Assembly (NCBI GenBank): GCA_934162205.1
Contig: CAKPIA010000002.1
Coordinates: 124,001 to 188,000 of the forward strand
Direction: 5' to 3'
Origin: an uncultured Clostridia bacterium
GTDB lineage: Bacteria; Bacillota; Clostridia; TANB77; CAG-508
DNA length: 64,000 nucleotides
Shown: positions 25,382-32,966 of the stretch, piece by piece
Position numbering within the stretch: position 1 is the stretch's first letter
Layout of the letters: each line of letters opens with the position of its first letter
Notes under the pieces: model-generated
The model's input: only the letters and a program-made list of their open reading frames with translations
What the model was told of the DNA's origin: nothing
Databases searched by the model: none
Translations under genes and position numbers: made by a program

Positions 25382-25642
25382 ATGATGAATGAATTTAAAG
25401 AAAGTTTAAAACATAATAACACAAAAGATTTTACTGAGTTTGACGCAAAGATAACACATGCGGTTATAGAGGCTATTAATAGTGTTTCTGCAAATGATAA
25501 AGATGAACAAGTTAGAAAATTAGAAATGATTTTGAATATGAATAGATTTATATCTAATTATGATAGTTCTTTGGAAATTTTAAAAGAAGCTGAGAAAAAG
25601 GAAAAAAGAAAAGAAAAAAAAGGTATGAATAAATATAGATAA
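25382..25642 (+). CDS. Small hypothetical helical protein
   Basis: An 86-residue protein following an excellent AAAGGAGGAG site, with start at 25382 or at the adjacent ATG 25385. It is predicted almost fully helical, with a strongly basic C-terminus (KKEKRKEKKGMNKYR). I do not recognise the family. It lies 31 bases upstream of the fused nucleotidase/nucleoside hydrolase and is probably translated from the same message. No function is proposed. The basic tail could bind nucleic acid, but this is only a charge argument. Confidence 0.55.
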   Translation: MMNEFKESLKHNNTKDFTEFDAKITHAVIEAINSVSANDKDEQVRKLEMILNMNRFISNYDSSLEILKEAEKKEKRKEKKGMNKYR

Positions 25643-25673
25643 TAAAATAGTATTGTGTTTTATGGGAGGACAA

Positions 25674-27092
25674 ATGAATATAGGAATAGATATAGATAAT
25701 GTTATTTCAAATTTTAATGAGGAATTATTAAAAGAATATATAGAGCATGATAAGAAAGTAAGAAATACAGGTATCATTAATAAAAATGCTAAGTATATTA
25801 GAAATGGTATGTTTAACTGGTCAGAAACAGAAGAAAAAACATTTTATAAAAATAATATAGAAAGAATTGCCAAAAAATTAAAAGTTATTAAAGGAGCAAA
25901 AGAATATATAGATAAGTTGCATGAAGATGGTCATTTAATTTATATAATTACAGGAAGAGATAATGGAGATTATACAAATCCTGAAAAAATGACAAAAGAG
26001 TGGCTTAAAGATAATGATATTTATTGTGATAATTTAATATTAACAGATGCATCTGATAAACATGCTAAAACTGAAAAATGTATAGAACATCATATTGATA
26101 TTATGATCGAGGATTCAGTTCGTATATGTAGCGATTGCATTAAAAGTGGAATAAATACGCTTTTAATGGATACACCATATAATAAATATGAAAAAAATAT
26201 GACTAGAGTCAATAATTGGGAAGAAATATATAAGTATATTTCAAATTATAAAATAAATGTAATATTAGATACAGACACATATAATGAATGTGATGACCAA
26301 TTTGCATTGGCATATATGTTAAAAAATCAGAATTTATTTAATATAGAAGCCATTACAGTTGCACCATATTCTCATAAAACAAGAAATGTATCAGTAAAAG
26401 ATGGGCAAGAATTAAGTTATAATGAAATATTAAAAATATGTAATTGGTTAGATTTCAATACAGATAATAAAGTTTTTAGAGGTTCAATGGACTATATTCA
26501 AAATGGTTATAATGATGATAATGAAGCTGTTAATAAAATTATTGAAGTAGCACAAAAAAATGATAAAACTTACATTATTGCAATTGGAGCAATTACTAAT
26601 GTTGCACTTGCTATAAAAAAACAACCTAAAATAATTGATAAAATAGAAATTGTATGGTTAGGGGGAAATGATCTGAATTATAAAGACAACTTGGAATATA
26701 ATTTTAGACAAGATATTGAGGCTGTTAAAATAGTATTGAATTCAAAAGCTAAACTTACTATATTACCTTGTAAAAATGTAGTCTCTGAATTAAGAATAGA
26801 TATAAATACACTAAAAGAAAATATAGGTAACAAGTCAGAACTTTGTAATTACTTAATTGATAGATTTTATATTGATGGATATCATGGAATACAAGAAGAA
26901 AGAGTAATATGGGATATATCTTGTATCGCTTATATAATAAATAAGGATTGGTTTGAATTTAAGCAAATAAGTTGTCCTAATATTAGAGAAGATACTTCTT
27001 ATGAACTTACTGAAAATAAACATAATATAACTTTTGTTACAAAAGTAGATAAAGACAAAATATATAAAGATTTATTCAGAAAGTTGGGGTAA
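25674..27092 (+). CDS. Fused 5'-nucleotidase (HAD) and nucleoside hydrolase
   Basis: A 472-residue protein with two enzyme-like halves. Residues 1-190 resemble the HAD-fold 5'(3')-deoxyribonucleotidase family: IDIDNVISNFN (Asp6, Asp8), YIITGRDN, and KTEKCIEHHIDIMIEDS. Residues about 195-472 resemble inosine/uridine-preferring nucleoside hydrolases: the metal site DTDTYNECDDQ (199-209), AIGAITNVALAI, WLGGN, and EYNFRQDIEAV. If both halves are active, a nucleotide would be dephosphorylated and the nucleoside then split into base and ribose in one polypeptide. The start at 25674 follows GGGAGG; an upstream in-frame TTG is unsupported. It lies before an MFS transporter, which could carry bases or nucleosides. 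Both activities are inferred from motifs. Confidence 0.75.
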   Translation: MNIGIDIDNVISNFNEELLKEYIEHDKKVRNTGIINKNAKYIRNGMFNWSETEEKTFYKNNIERIAKKLKVIKGAKEYIDKLHEDGHLIYIITGRDNGDYTNPEKMTKEWLKDNDIYCDNLILTDASDKHAKTEKCIEHHIDIMIEDSVRICSDCIKSGINTLLMDTPYNKYEKNMTRVNNWEEIYKYISNYKINVILDTDTYNECDDQFALAYMLKNQNLFNIEAITVAPYSHKTRNVSVKDGQELSYNEILKICNWLDFNTDNKVFRGSMDYIQNGYNDDNEAVNKIIEVAQKNDKTYIIAIGAITNVALAIKKQPKIIDKIEIVWLGGNDLNYKDNLEYNFRQDIEAVKIVLNSKAKLTILPCKNVVSELRIDINTLKENIGNKSELCNYLIDRFYIDGYHGIQEERVIWDISCIAYIINKDWFEFKQISCPNIREDTSYELTENKHNITFVTKVDKDKIYKDLFRKLG

Positions 27093-27095
27093 TAT

Positions 27096-27143
27096 ATGGA
27101 ATTATATGTAGTTAGATATGGGGAAATAAATGGAAAAAAATAA
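27096..27143 (+). pseudogene. Remnant of a histidine phosphatase N-terminus
   Basis: A 15-codon reading frame, MELYVVRYGEINGKK, is almost the canonical start of phosphoglycerate-mutase-type histidine phosphatases (MELYVVRHGE). The catalytic His is replaced by Tyr and a stop follows at once. It overlaps the first codons of the MFS gene in another frame. It is either a decayed gene whose remainder was deleted, or a short leader peptide. Confidence 0.5.
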
Positions 27144-28323
27144 TAGAAAATATATAGCGATAATTGAATTTTTAAGAAAATTTATGAGTGTATTCTTTTC
27201 TTTGTTTTTCAATATATATATATTAAAAATTGTAAACAATGATATGAATTTTATTCTAAAGTATACTGTATACTCAGTAATTCTAGGATTTGTATTAGAA
27301 TATGTGTTATTAAAAATAATAAATTCAAAAAATGCTAGTTTTATTTATAGAATGAGTTTTATATTAAGTGTATTAAGTATAATAATTTTGATTATATTTA
27401 AAGAAAATATTGTAAATTATATATTATTATTTAAAACTTTAGATACAATGAGGTTACTATTTTATTCAGTACCATATGAACTTATTATAATAGGATCAAA
27501 TAGCAATAAATCAATGAGTAGTTACTTGGCGAATTTAAACATATTAGGGAATATTACAGCTATATTAACACCTATATTTTCTGGATTTGTAATAGAAAAA
27601 TTTTCATATAATATTTTATTTATTATATTGGCAATAGAAACAATATTAATAATATTAGTATCTTTAAAAATTAAGGATTTTACAGTACAAGATAATAAAA
27701 TGGATTTAAAAGAATACTGGAAAATCGCAAAAGATAAGCAACATATAAAAGATATATATAATTGTATGTTTTTTAGAAGAATATCAGCACAAGGTGCAAT
27801 GACAGAATTATTACCAATTGTTTTATTTTTGAGACTTGGTACAGAATTTAGTTTTGGAAGTTATAATACAGTATTTGCATTAATTTCAATCATTTCATTG
27901 CAAATACTAAAAATAATAAATAGTAAAAATATAAACAAAAGATTTTATCCATATATGGCAATAGCAATTTTTATATCATCTTTATTTGTTGTATTTAATA
28001 CAAGTTTTATAGCATTGTTAATTTATTATATATTAATGAACTCATTTGGAACAATAATTGAATCTGAGTCATGTAGCTTGGTATATTCAGCAATTAAAGT
28101 AGATAATTTAGAAAAATACAGAAAAGAGCATATAATGATGTTTAATATTTATATGTTTTTAGGACAACTAATAAGTTATAGTTTGGTATTTATTTTGTAT
28201 AATTATTTCTACAATGTAAATATATTATCAATAACAATTGCTATTTTAATGTTTTTCTTAATAATAGCTACAATTTATTTAAGAAAAACAGAAGATTATA
28301 TGTATAAATGTATGAAAAGATAG
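27130..28323 (+). CDS. MFS-type transporter
   Basis: A 397-residue protein with about twelve hydrophobic helices and a central cytoplasmic loop near 190-215. The pattern fits the major facilitator superfamily. The family-specific motifs are weak, and I cannot assign a substrate. It starts 37 bases after the nucleotidase/nucleoside hydrolase and is on the same strand without a terminator between, so they are probably co-transcribed. Nucleobase, nucleoside or drug transport are all possible; the context favours the first two only by proximity. The initial codons overlap the histidine-phosphatase remnant. Confidence 0.75.
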   Translation: MEKNNRKYIAIIEFLRKFMSVFFSLFFNIYILKIVNNDMNFILKYTVYSVILGFVLEYVLLKIINSKNASFIYRMSFILSVLSIIILIIFKENIVNYILLFKTLDTMRLLFYSVPYELIIIGSNSNKSMSSYLANLNILGNITAILTPIFSGFVIEKFSYNILFIILAIETILIILVSLKIKDFTVQDNKMDLKEYWKIAKDKQHIKDIYNCMFFRRISAQGAMTELLPIVLFLRLGTEFSFGSYNTVFALISIISLQILKIINSKNINKRFYPYMAIAIFISSLFVVFNTSFIALLIYYILMNSFGTIIESESCSLVYSAIKVDNLEKYRKEHIMMFNIYMFLGQLISYSLVFILYNYFYNVNILSITIAILMFFLIIATIYLRKTEDYMYKCMKR

Positions 28324-28356
28324 AATTTGATATAATAAAAATATAGGGAGAAAAAT

Positions 28357-28965
28357 ATGAAGTTAACAAGTGAAGAAGCAAAAAAATTATTAGAAATTGA
28401 AAGAAAAAGAGCAAAAGATAATAGATGGATTGATCACTGCTTAGCTGTTGGAAATAATGCTGGAAGACTTGCAAAGGCATTAAAAGAAAAAGGTATGGAC
28501 ATTGATGTAGATAAAACAATAACTCTTGGTTATTTACATGATATTGGTAAATATAATGGAGAATCACATGGTCATGTTATGAGAGGGTATGAATATTTAA
28601 AAGAAAAGGGATATGATGATGAGTTCTGTAATATATGTCTAACACATTCATACTTAAATAATGATATTGTATGTACTGCTGGAGGAGTGCCAAATCCAGA
28701 AGATAATCCATTTTTAACTAATTTTATAAAAACGCATGAATATACAATAGAAGAAAAATTAATTAATTTGTTTGATTTAATGTGTCCACAAAGTAGTAAG
28801 GTATTTACTGTAGATAAAAGATTAATTGATATAATGATTAGAAGAGGAGCTTATTCTAATACACAATATCATGTAAAAGAAACATATAAATTAAAAGAAT
28901 ATTTTGATAATCTACTAGGATTTGATTTATATGATTTATTTCCAGAAATAAAGGAAAATTTATAA
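28357..28965 (+). CDS. HD-domain phosphohydrolase
   Basis: A 202-residue protein with an HD domain. His27 (IDHCLAV) and the paired H61-D62 in GYLHDIGKYNG form the metal site, followed by helical segments with LTHSYLNND. Related stand-alone HD proteins act on nucleotides or are uncharacterised. No second catalytic domain is present. It follows the MFS transporter by 33 bases with a GGGAG site and may be the last gene of that operon; a terminator follows after the stop. A nucleotide-salvage role would fit the neighbours but is not shown by the sequence. Confidence 0.8.
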   Translation: MKLTSEEAKKLLEIERKRAKDNRWIDHCLAVGNNAGRLAKALKEKGMDIDVDKTITLGYLHDIGKYNGESHGHVMRGYEYLKEKGYDDEFCNICLTHSYLNNDIVCTAGGVPNPEDNPFLTNFIKTHEYTIEEKLINLFDLMCPQSSKVFTVDKRLIDIMIRRGAYSNTQYHVKETYKLKEYFDNLLGFDLYDLFPEIKENL

Positions 28966-29005
28966 TTATTGTAAATTTAATTTTATAATGTTTTAAATAT
29001 ATAAC

Positions 29006-29038
29006 AAAAGAGACTGAAAATAAACAGTCTCTTTTGCC
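29006..29038 (+). terminator. Terminator after the HD gene
   Basis: An 11-base-pair perfect stem (29006-29016 with 29025-29035). The reverse strand also has a T-run, so it can serve the convergent gene. Confidence 0.8.
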
Positions 29039-29047
29039 GTTAATGAA

Positions 29048-29419
29048 TTACTTCATATTTCCGGTGGCTATAGCAAGTCTTCTTTTTGCTATTTCTTTTT
29101 CTTTTTCATTTAGTTCTCGACCAAGTTTTGGACAGTATAAAGGTTTTTCCATATTTGTCCATTCGCTAGGTCTTTCAAGAGAACCAGCTATTACTCCGTT
29201 AATTTCAAGGCATATTGCCTTCATGTCCCCATCTCTGAAATCATCAAATGGATCTGGATCTGGAAGTAATCTAAATGAATTACATTGATCACAATACTCA
29301 CAGTTACCATTGTTGCTTTGAGTGGAATAATCAATTTCTCCATTATTTCCAATTACAACAACATCAAGACCTGCATTTTCAAATTCCCGAATTTCTTGAA
29401 GTTTTTTTTCATCTAACAT
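29048..29419 (-). CDS. Cys-containing hypothetical protein
   Basis: A 123-residue soluble protein that starts at an ATG after AAGGAGGGC. The centre has CEYCDQC (three Cys in seven residues), with further Cys near AICLE and LYCPKLGRELN, so a zinc or iron site is plausible. The rest is acidic and helical. I do not recognise the family. It begins the accessory stretch of the window, in the opposite direction to the surrounding operons. The 200 bases after it (29420-29551) show no gene and only AT-rich spacer. Confidence 0.5.
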   Translation of the reverse strand: MLDEKKLQEIREFENAGLDVVVIGNNGEIDYSTQSNNGNCEYCDQCNSFRLLPDPDPFDDFRDGDMKAICLEINGVIAGSLERPSEWTNMEKPLYCPKLGRELNEKEKEIAKRRLAIATGNMK

Positions 29420-29551
29420 AATAGCCCTCCTTAAAATAAATATTTTACTAAGTTGTTTAAAAATTAAAGAAAAAAGGATTTAAAGCAACTAGAATAATAT
29501 TATTATATCATAATTACATAATATTCTCAATGAAAATTTAATCTGAATATT

Positions 29552-29605
29552 TATACATAAAAAGAGGTAATAGATTTTAGTAACTATTACCTCTTTTTAT
29601 GTATA
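29552..29605 (-). terminator. Long perfect inverted repeat acting as terminator
   Basis: A 22-base-pair perfect stem (29552-29573 with 29584-29605) with a 10-base loop lies just after the 74-residue gene stop on the minus strand. The stem contains A/T-runs, so both strands can terminate. The exceptional length is typical of small accessory cassettes. Confidence 0.75.
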
Positions 29606-29622
29606 AATTGCCGAGAACTTTT

Positions 29623-29847
29623 TTAGAATGTAGTTACTTGAAAGCCTTCCATTTTCAAGTAGCTAAGAAAAGTATCTATGTTATTGGGATTTCCAATTAA
29701 CTTTAGTTTATAATAGTCCTTAAAACAGCCAATTTTCTGATTAAGAATATTACATTTAATTTTACATTCATCAGATTTATGAATGTAAGTAAATGATGGC
29801 CATGTCAGTTTGGACCGATTTACGGCAACTTCTACAAATTTTTCCAT
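29623..29847 (-). CDS. Small hypothetical protein with three cysteines
   Basis: A 74-residue soluble protein with a clear TAGGAGGA site and ATG. The middle has CKIKCNILNQKIGC, three Cys in a compact stretch, and the C-terminus (LKLIGNPNNIDTFLSYLKMEGFQV) has a beta-alpha-beta look like an ACT-type or ferredoxin-like half-domain. I do not recognise a family. It has a predicted promoter at 29966-29938, a leader with alternative hairpins, and a long terminator, so it is a complete regulated unit. Confidence 0.55.
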   Translation of the reverse strand: MEKFVEVAVNRSKLTWPSFTYIHKSDECKIKCNILNQKIGCFKDYYKLKLIGNPNNIDTFLSYLKMEGFQVTTF

Positions 29848-29879
29848 AATAAATAATCCTCCTATTTTAACAATATTTA

Positions 29880-29915
29880 TCGAGGACTATTAGTGCCCTC
29901 GAAATTGTTCGAGAG
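29880..29915 (-). promoter_or_regulatory. Leader with mutually exclusive hairpins
   Basis: In the 5' leader of the 74-residue gene, a central TCGAGG segment can pair either with an upstream CTCGA or with a downstream CCTCGA. The two stems cannot form together. This could be a switch or an accident of low complexity. The gap 29848-30177 otherwise holds only this leader and two promoters. Confidence 0.35.
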
Positions 29916-29937
29916 CAAAAAACTCTTAATGATAATG

Positions 29938-29966
29938 AGTGTAACATAAAATTCGTTTTTTGTCAA
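29938..29966 (-). promoter_or_regulatory. Predicted promoter of the 74-residue gene
   Basis: On the minus strand a perfect TTGACA (29966-29961), 17 bases, TACACT (29943-29938). A Fur-box-like ATGATAATGAG overlaps the start point, but the match is only partial. Confidence 0.55.
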
Positions 29967-30102
29967 TCTGCATCGTAACAGATTATGTTGAATTTAATGA
30001 TAAGATACTTAAAATATCATATTTTAAATAAACATATTTCTAAACAAAAAAATAACTGAAACACAATTGCATAAACGATGAACATTAAATTTATCTATAT
30101 TT

Positions 30103-30145
30103 TTTCAAGAGGAGTATGGAAAAGACTTGTAATATAATGTATAAT
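30103..30145 (+). promoter_or_regulatory. Shared promoter element, copy A
   Basis: TTTCAA (30103-30108), GTATGG (30114-30119), exactly 20 bases, TATAAT (30140-30145). It precedes the MFS gene at 30178. It is one of three copies with identical GTATGG-N20-TATAAT spacing (see 31530 and 32894). Confidence 0.6.
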
Positions 30146-30177
30146 AAAATAGAATTTTAGCCGAAAGGAAAATTAAA

Positions 30178-31395
30178 ATGAAAACTAAATTAGACAGAAG
30201 TGCAAAATCGTTAATGGCATGTGATCTAACTAATGATATTATAAACTTATTTGGTGAAACTTTTTTAATAGCATATTTTTTACAAATTTCTAATGAAAAT
30301 ATAATACAAGTTTCAACATTTTATATAATTTTATATCTACTATTAGGTGTTGGAAGTATTTTATTAGGTAATATAATTAAGAGCAAACCTAAAAAAAGAG
30401 TTTCAGTTTATCGATTTGGTATTATAATCAAATCGATTTATATATTATTAATAGTATTACTTAAAGACAAAATAAGTAAATATTTTATAATTTTTGCAAT
30501 CTTTTATGGTATTGCCGAAGCTTTATACTGGTCAACACATGATGTAATGAATACACAAATAGTTGATAATGAAAATAGAAAAAAATATATGACAACAAAA
30601 AGAATTTTAAGTAAGTTTATAAATATATTAGTTCCTATAATATTAGGAACATCTATAGAATTAACATCTTTTGGGAATATAGCAATATATATATTTGTAT
30701 TAACTTTATTCCAAATAATGATGTCATTACAAATAGATACTAATAAATTTGTTATTGAGGATAAAATTGAAAAGTATAATTTAAAGAATTATATAACAGA
30801 TTTATCTATCAAACAAAAAGAAAATATAAACAAAATTTATAAATTAGCTTTTTTATATGGAATTATGATGGATACAATACGAGTATTAGTAGTTGTTATA
30901 ACAATTATGACTTTTAAAACTTCTTTTAATTTAGGAATGTTAACAACTATATTCTCTATTTTTTCTATGATATCACTATATTTATTTAATAAATTGTATC
31001 AAAAGAAACATGCAAAAAAATTATTGAGTTTTTGTGCTACATTATCGGTATTAGGAGTATTAGGTTTAATATTAAATATAAATCAAACAACATTAATAAT
31101 TTATAATTTTACATATAGCATAACTGTATATGTTTTAGAAGTCATGTTTAAAATTAAAGCAGATGATGCAGTTAAAGAAAATAATATAGAAAAATGGTTA
31201 GTGGAATATCATACTTTTATAGGAGGATTTATGGAAATAGGAAGAATAACAGGATTTATACTAATGCTATTGGTAGGTATGTTAAATAATGTTATATACT
31301 TTAAGTTATTATTATTGATAGTTACTATTTCTATACCTGTATATGCTAGAATAATGTACAAACTGGAAAAATCATTAGTAAAAGACAATGCTTAG
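30178..31395 (+). CDS. MFS-type transporter
   Basis: A 405-residue protein with about twelve hydrophobic helices and a charged central loop near 200-225 (VIEDKIEKYNLKNYITDL). The pattern fits an MFS permease, but no substrate can be assigned. It starts after AAAGGAAAA and is preceded by copy A of the conserved promoter element. A terminator overlaps its stop. It lies in the accessory zone beside decayed genes. Drug efflux is a common role for such solitary transporters in these regions, but that is a guess. Confidence 0.7.
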   Translation: MKTKLDRSAKSLMACDLTNDIINLFGETFLIAYFLQISNENIIQVSTFYIILYLLLGVGSILLGNIIKSKPKKRVSVYRFGIIIKSIYILLIVLLKDKISKYFIIFAIFYGIAEALYWSTHDVMNTQIVDNENRKKYMTTKRILSKFINILVPIILGTSIELTSFGNIAIYIFVLTLFQIMMSLQIDTNKFVIEDKIEKYNLKNYITDLSIKQKENINKIYKLAFLYGIMMDTIRVLVVVITIMTFKTSFNLGMLTTIFSIFSMISLYLFNKLYQKKHAKKLLSFCATLSVLGVLGLILNINQTTLIIYNFTYSITVYVLEVMFKIKADDAVKENNIEKWLVEYHTFIGGFMEIGRITGFILMLLVGMLNNVIYFKLLLLIVTISIPVYARIMYKLEKSLVKDNA

Positions 31396-31413
31396 TATGC
31401 ATTGTCTTTATTA
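31381..31413 (+). terminator. Terminator of the MFS gene
   Basis: An 11-base-pair perfect stem (31381-31391 with 31399-31409) with a T-rich tail overlaps the stop codon. A second 9-base-pair hairpin (31496-31524) lies further downstream before copy B of the promoter element. Confidence 0.75.
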
Positions 31414-31529
31414 TTTAAAGCAGTATCATTTCTTGGTTACTAAAATATTCAATAAGTTGATTTTATAGGGAGAGGTTAAAAGATAGCTTACTAAGTACAA
31501 GGTTCTTTTTTTATAAACCTTGTATAAAT

Positions 31530-31571
31530 TTTCAAGGAAGTATGGGAATTTTTTAGATATTATTGTATAAT
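31530..31571 (+). promoter_or_regulatory. Shared promoter element, copy B
   Basis: TTTCAA (31530-31535), GTATGG (31540-31545), 20 bases, TATAAT (31566-31571). It precedes the decayed serine-hydrolase locus. Confidence 0.6.
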
Positions 31572-31613
31572 GATGTAAGTTATTACTTGTATATAACATG
31601 AGGTGATAGTAAT

Positions 31614-31673
31614 ATGAATTTAAATAGAAAACCAATTATTGGTATAGTTTCAAAACATTTATTAAAAAAATGA
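31614..31673 (+). pseudogene. Nineteen-codon fragment before the serine-hydrolase pseudogene
   Basis: The frame MNLNRKPIIGIVSKHLLKK has its own GAGGTGA site, and its stop overlaps the next ATG (ATGA). RKPIIGIVSKH resembles the N-terminus of peptidase C26-type amidotransferases, so it may be a remnant of such a gene. The resemblance is short and uncertain. Confidence 0.35.
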
Positions 31674-32430
31674 AACAAAGATTTAATAAAAATATTTTTA
31701 ACAATTTGATTAATATACAAGATGTAACAAACAATGTAAGCATGTTGTCAAAAACTTTACCAAGTCTAAATATTGATAGTATATTCATTGAACAAGATGG
31801 AAAAACTACAAAGAAGAACAATTGCATGAATTAAGAAGTTGTGCTAAAATATTAGTTGCTATGGCCATTGGAATAGCAATTGATAAAAAATTATCAATAT
31901 CAAGTGAAACATTAACTTTAAATACTAAAATTTTTCCAGTAATTAAAGATGTAACAAATATAACAAATAAAAATAATATTAAGAAGATTAAAGAATGGAC
32001 AATAAAGGATTTACTCACGCATACTACTGGTTATGAAGCACGAATGATGTCAGAAAGATTTATACAAGATATTGACGATAACAAATTAGTAGATTATGCT
32101 TTAAATTATGATATTCCATATGAAGTAGGAGTTAGATTTGCTTATAACAATGTAGAACCATTTATATTATCTGTTTTTTTCAAGAAGCGTTTAATCAAAA
32201 TTTGGCAGATTTCATTGATGAAAATATATTTAAAAAAGTTAACATTTTAGATTATAAATGGGAAAAATATGGTAAATATTGTCCAGGAGCTACTGGATTA
32301 TATCTTAAACATTCTGATTTTCATAAGATAGGTCAATTATTACTAAATGAAGGAAAATATAACAACAATCAAATTGTTTCAAGTAGCTGGATAAAAGAAA
32401 TGTGTTCTATAAAATTAAAAACAATACGTT
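31670..32430 (+). pseudogene. Frameshifted beta-lactamase-like serine hydrolase
   Basis: Three consecutive frames together read as one serine hydrolase of the class C beta-lactamase/penicillin-binding type. Frame 1 ends near 31818 (SIFIEQDGKTTKK). Frame 2 continues with LRSCAKILVAMAIGIAIDKK, whose SCAK is the SxxK catalytic motif, then WTIKDLLTHTTGYEAR and YNNVEPFIL. A second shift in a T-run near 32170-32178 leads to QEAFNQNLADFIDENIF, GATGLYLKHSDFHKIGQLLL and SSSWIKEMCS. The C-terminus is missing and runs into an acetyltransferase fragment. Both shifts lie in homopolymer or low-complexity tracts. With the lost C-terminus, real decay is more likely than sequencing error. Confidence 0.75.
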
Positions 32431-32727
32431 TCACAAGATATGTTAGCAGATTTTAAAGCAGAATTTGGATTAACAGAATTTAAGGTTTGTGAATTAGGTG
32501 GTAATTTAGTTTTACCAGAGTATAGAGGAAATGGAATTACTACTAAATTACAAACTATGGAATTACAATTAGCAAAAAATTTAGGATTTGATTATATAAT
32601 TTCTATGGCTCATCCAGATAATATTGGTAGTTGTAAAACTCTTGAAAGAGTTGGATTAAAATTTGTAAAAGAAACAACTTTATCAAATGGATTTTTAAGA
32701 AAATTATATATGTTAAAATTGAAATAG
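32431..32727 (+). pseudogene. C-terminal fragment of a GNAT acetyltransferase
   Basis: From about 32431 the frame reads MLADFKAEFGLTEFKVCELGGNLVLPEYRGNG and ends with a normal GNAT tail (DNIGSCKTLERVGLKFVKE; the phrases are parts of one chain). The acetyl-CoA loop YRGNG is present but the N-terminal third of the domain is absent, and the frame joins directly to the end of the serine-hydrolase remnant. An internal deletion that joined two neighbouring genes explains both truncations. An ATG at 32440 could allow translation of a partial protein, but it lacks a good ribosome binding site. Confidence 0.7.
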
Positions 32728-32728
32728 T

Positions 32729-32775
32729 TATATAACAATAGGACAATGTTAGTTGCATTGTCCTATTGTTATATA
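32729..32775. terminator. Long perfect inverted repeat
   Basis: A 20-base-pair perfect stem (32729-32748 with 32756-32775) with a 7-base loop follows the GNAT fragment. It is directly followed by the displaced tRNA terminator repeat. Confidence 0.75.
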
Positions 32776-32827
32776 AAATAAAAACTTACGAACTTTTCAG
32801 TTCGTAAGTTTATTTTAATTGGAGCGG
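32775..32827. repeat. Left direct repeat of the tRNA-Gly element (tRNA 3' end plus terminator)
   Basis: The 22 bases at 32775-32796 are identical to 38473-38494, and the eight bases TGGAGCGG at 32820-32827 match 38520-38527, at almost the same distance (45 versus 47 bases). The block includes a hairpin (32782-32811) like the tRNA-Gly terminator, and CCGCTCCA, the tRNA 3' end, on the minus strand. It reads as the displaced end of the original tRNA locus. Confidence 0.65.
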
Positions 32828-32893
32828 TTAAGCAACATCTTACGAACCATAACACTCTCTTTCTAAAAATATTATATACGAATTACAATTAAA

Positions 32894-32936
32894 TTTCAAT
32901 GGGAGTATGGAGAATTTTGTTATTTTATAGTATAAT
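32894..32936 (+). promoter_or_regulatory. Shared promoter element, copy C
   Basis: TTTCAA (32894-32899), GTATGG (32905-32910), 20 bases, TATAAT (32931-32936), 31 bases before the 185-residue gene. It lies just inside the left end of the putative element, so the signal occurs on both sides of that boundary. Confidence 0.6.
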
Positions 32937-32966
32937 ATTCATAATTAAAATTCTTGGAGGTACTAT

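Noticed and set aside
29034..29288. Plus-strand frame opposite the 123-residue gene
   Set aside because: No ribosome binding site, Ser/Phe-rich low-complexity product, and the opposite frame has a good start and Cys motif.
29920..29960. Fur box
   Set aside because: ATGATAATGAG matches only about half of the consensus and could be chance in AT-rich DNA. Mentioned only as a weak possibility.
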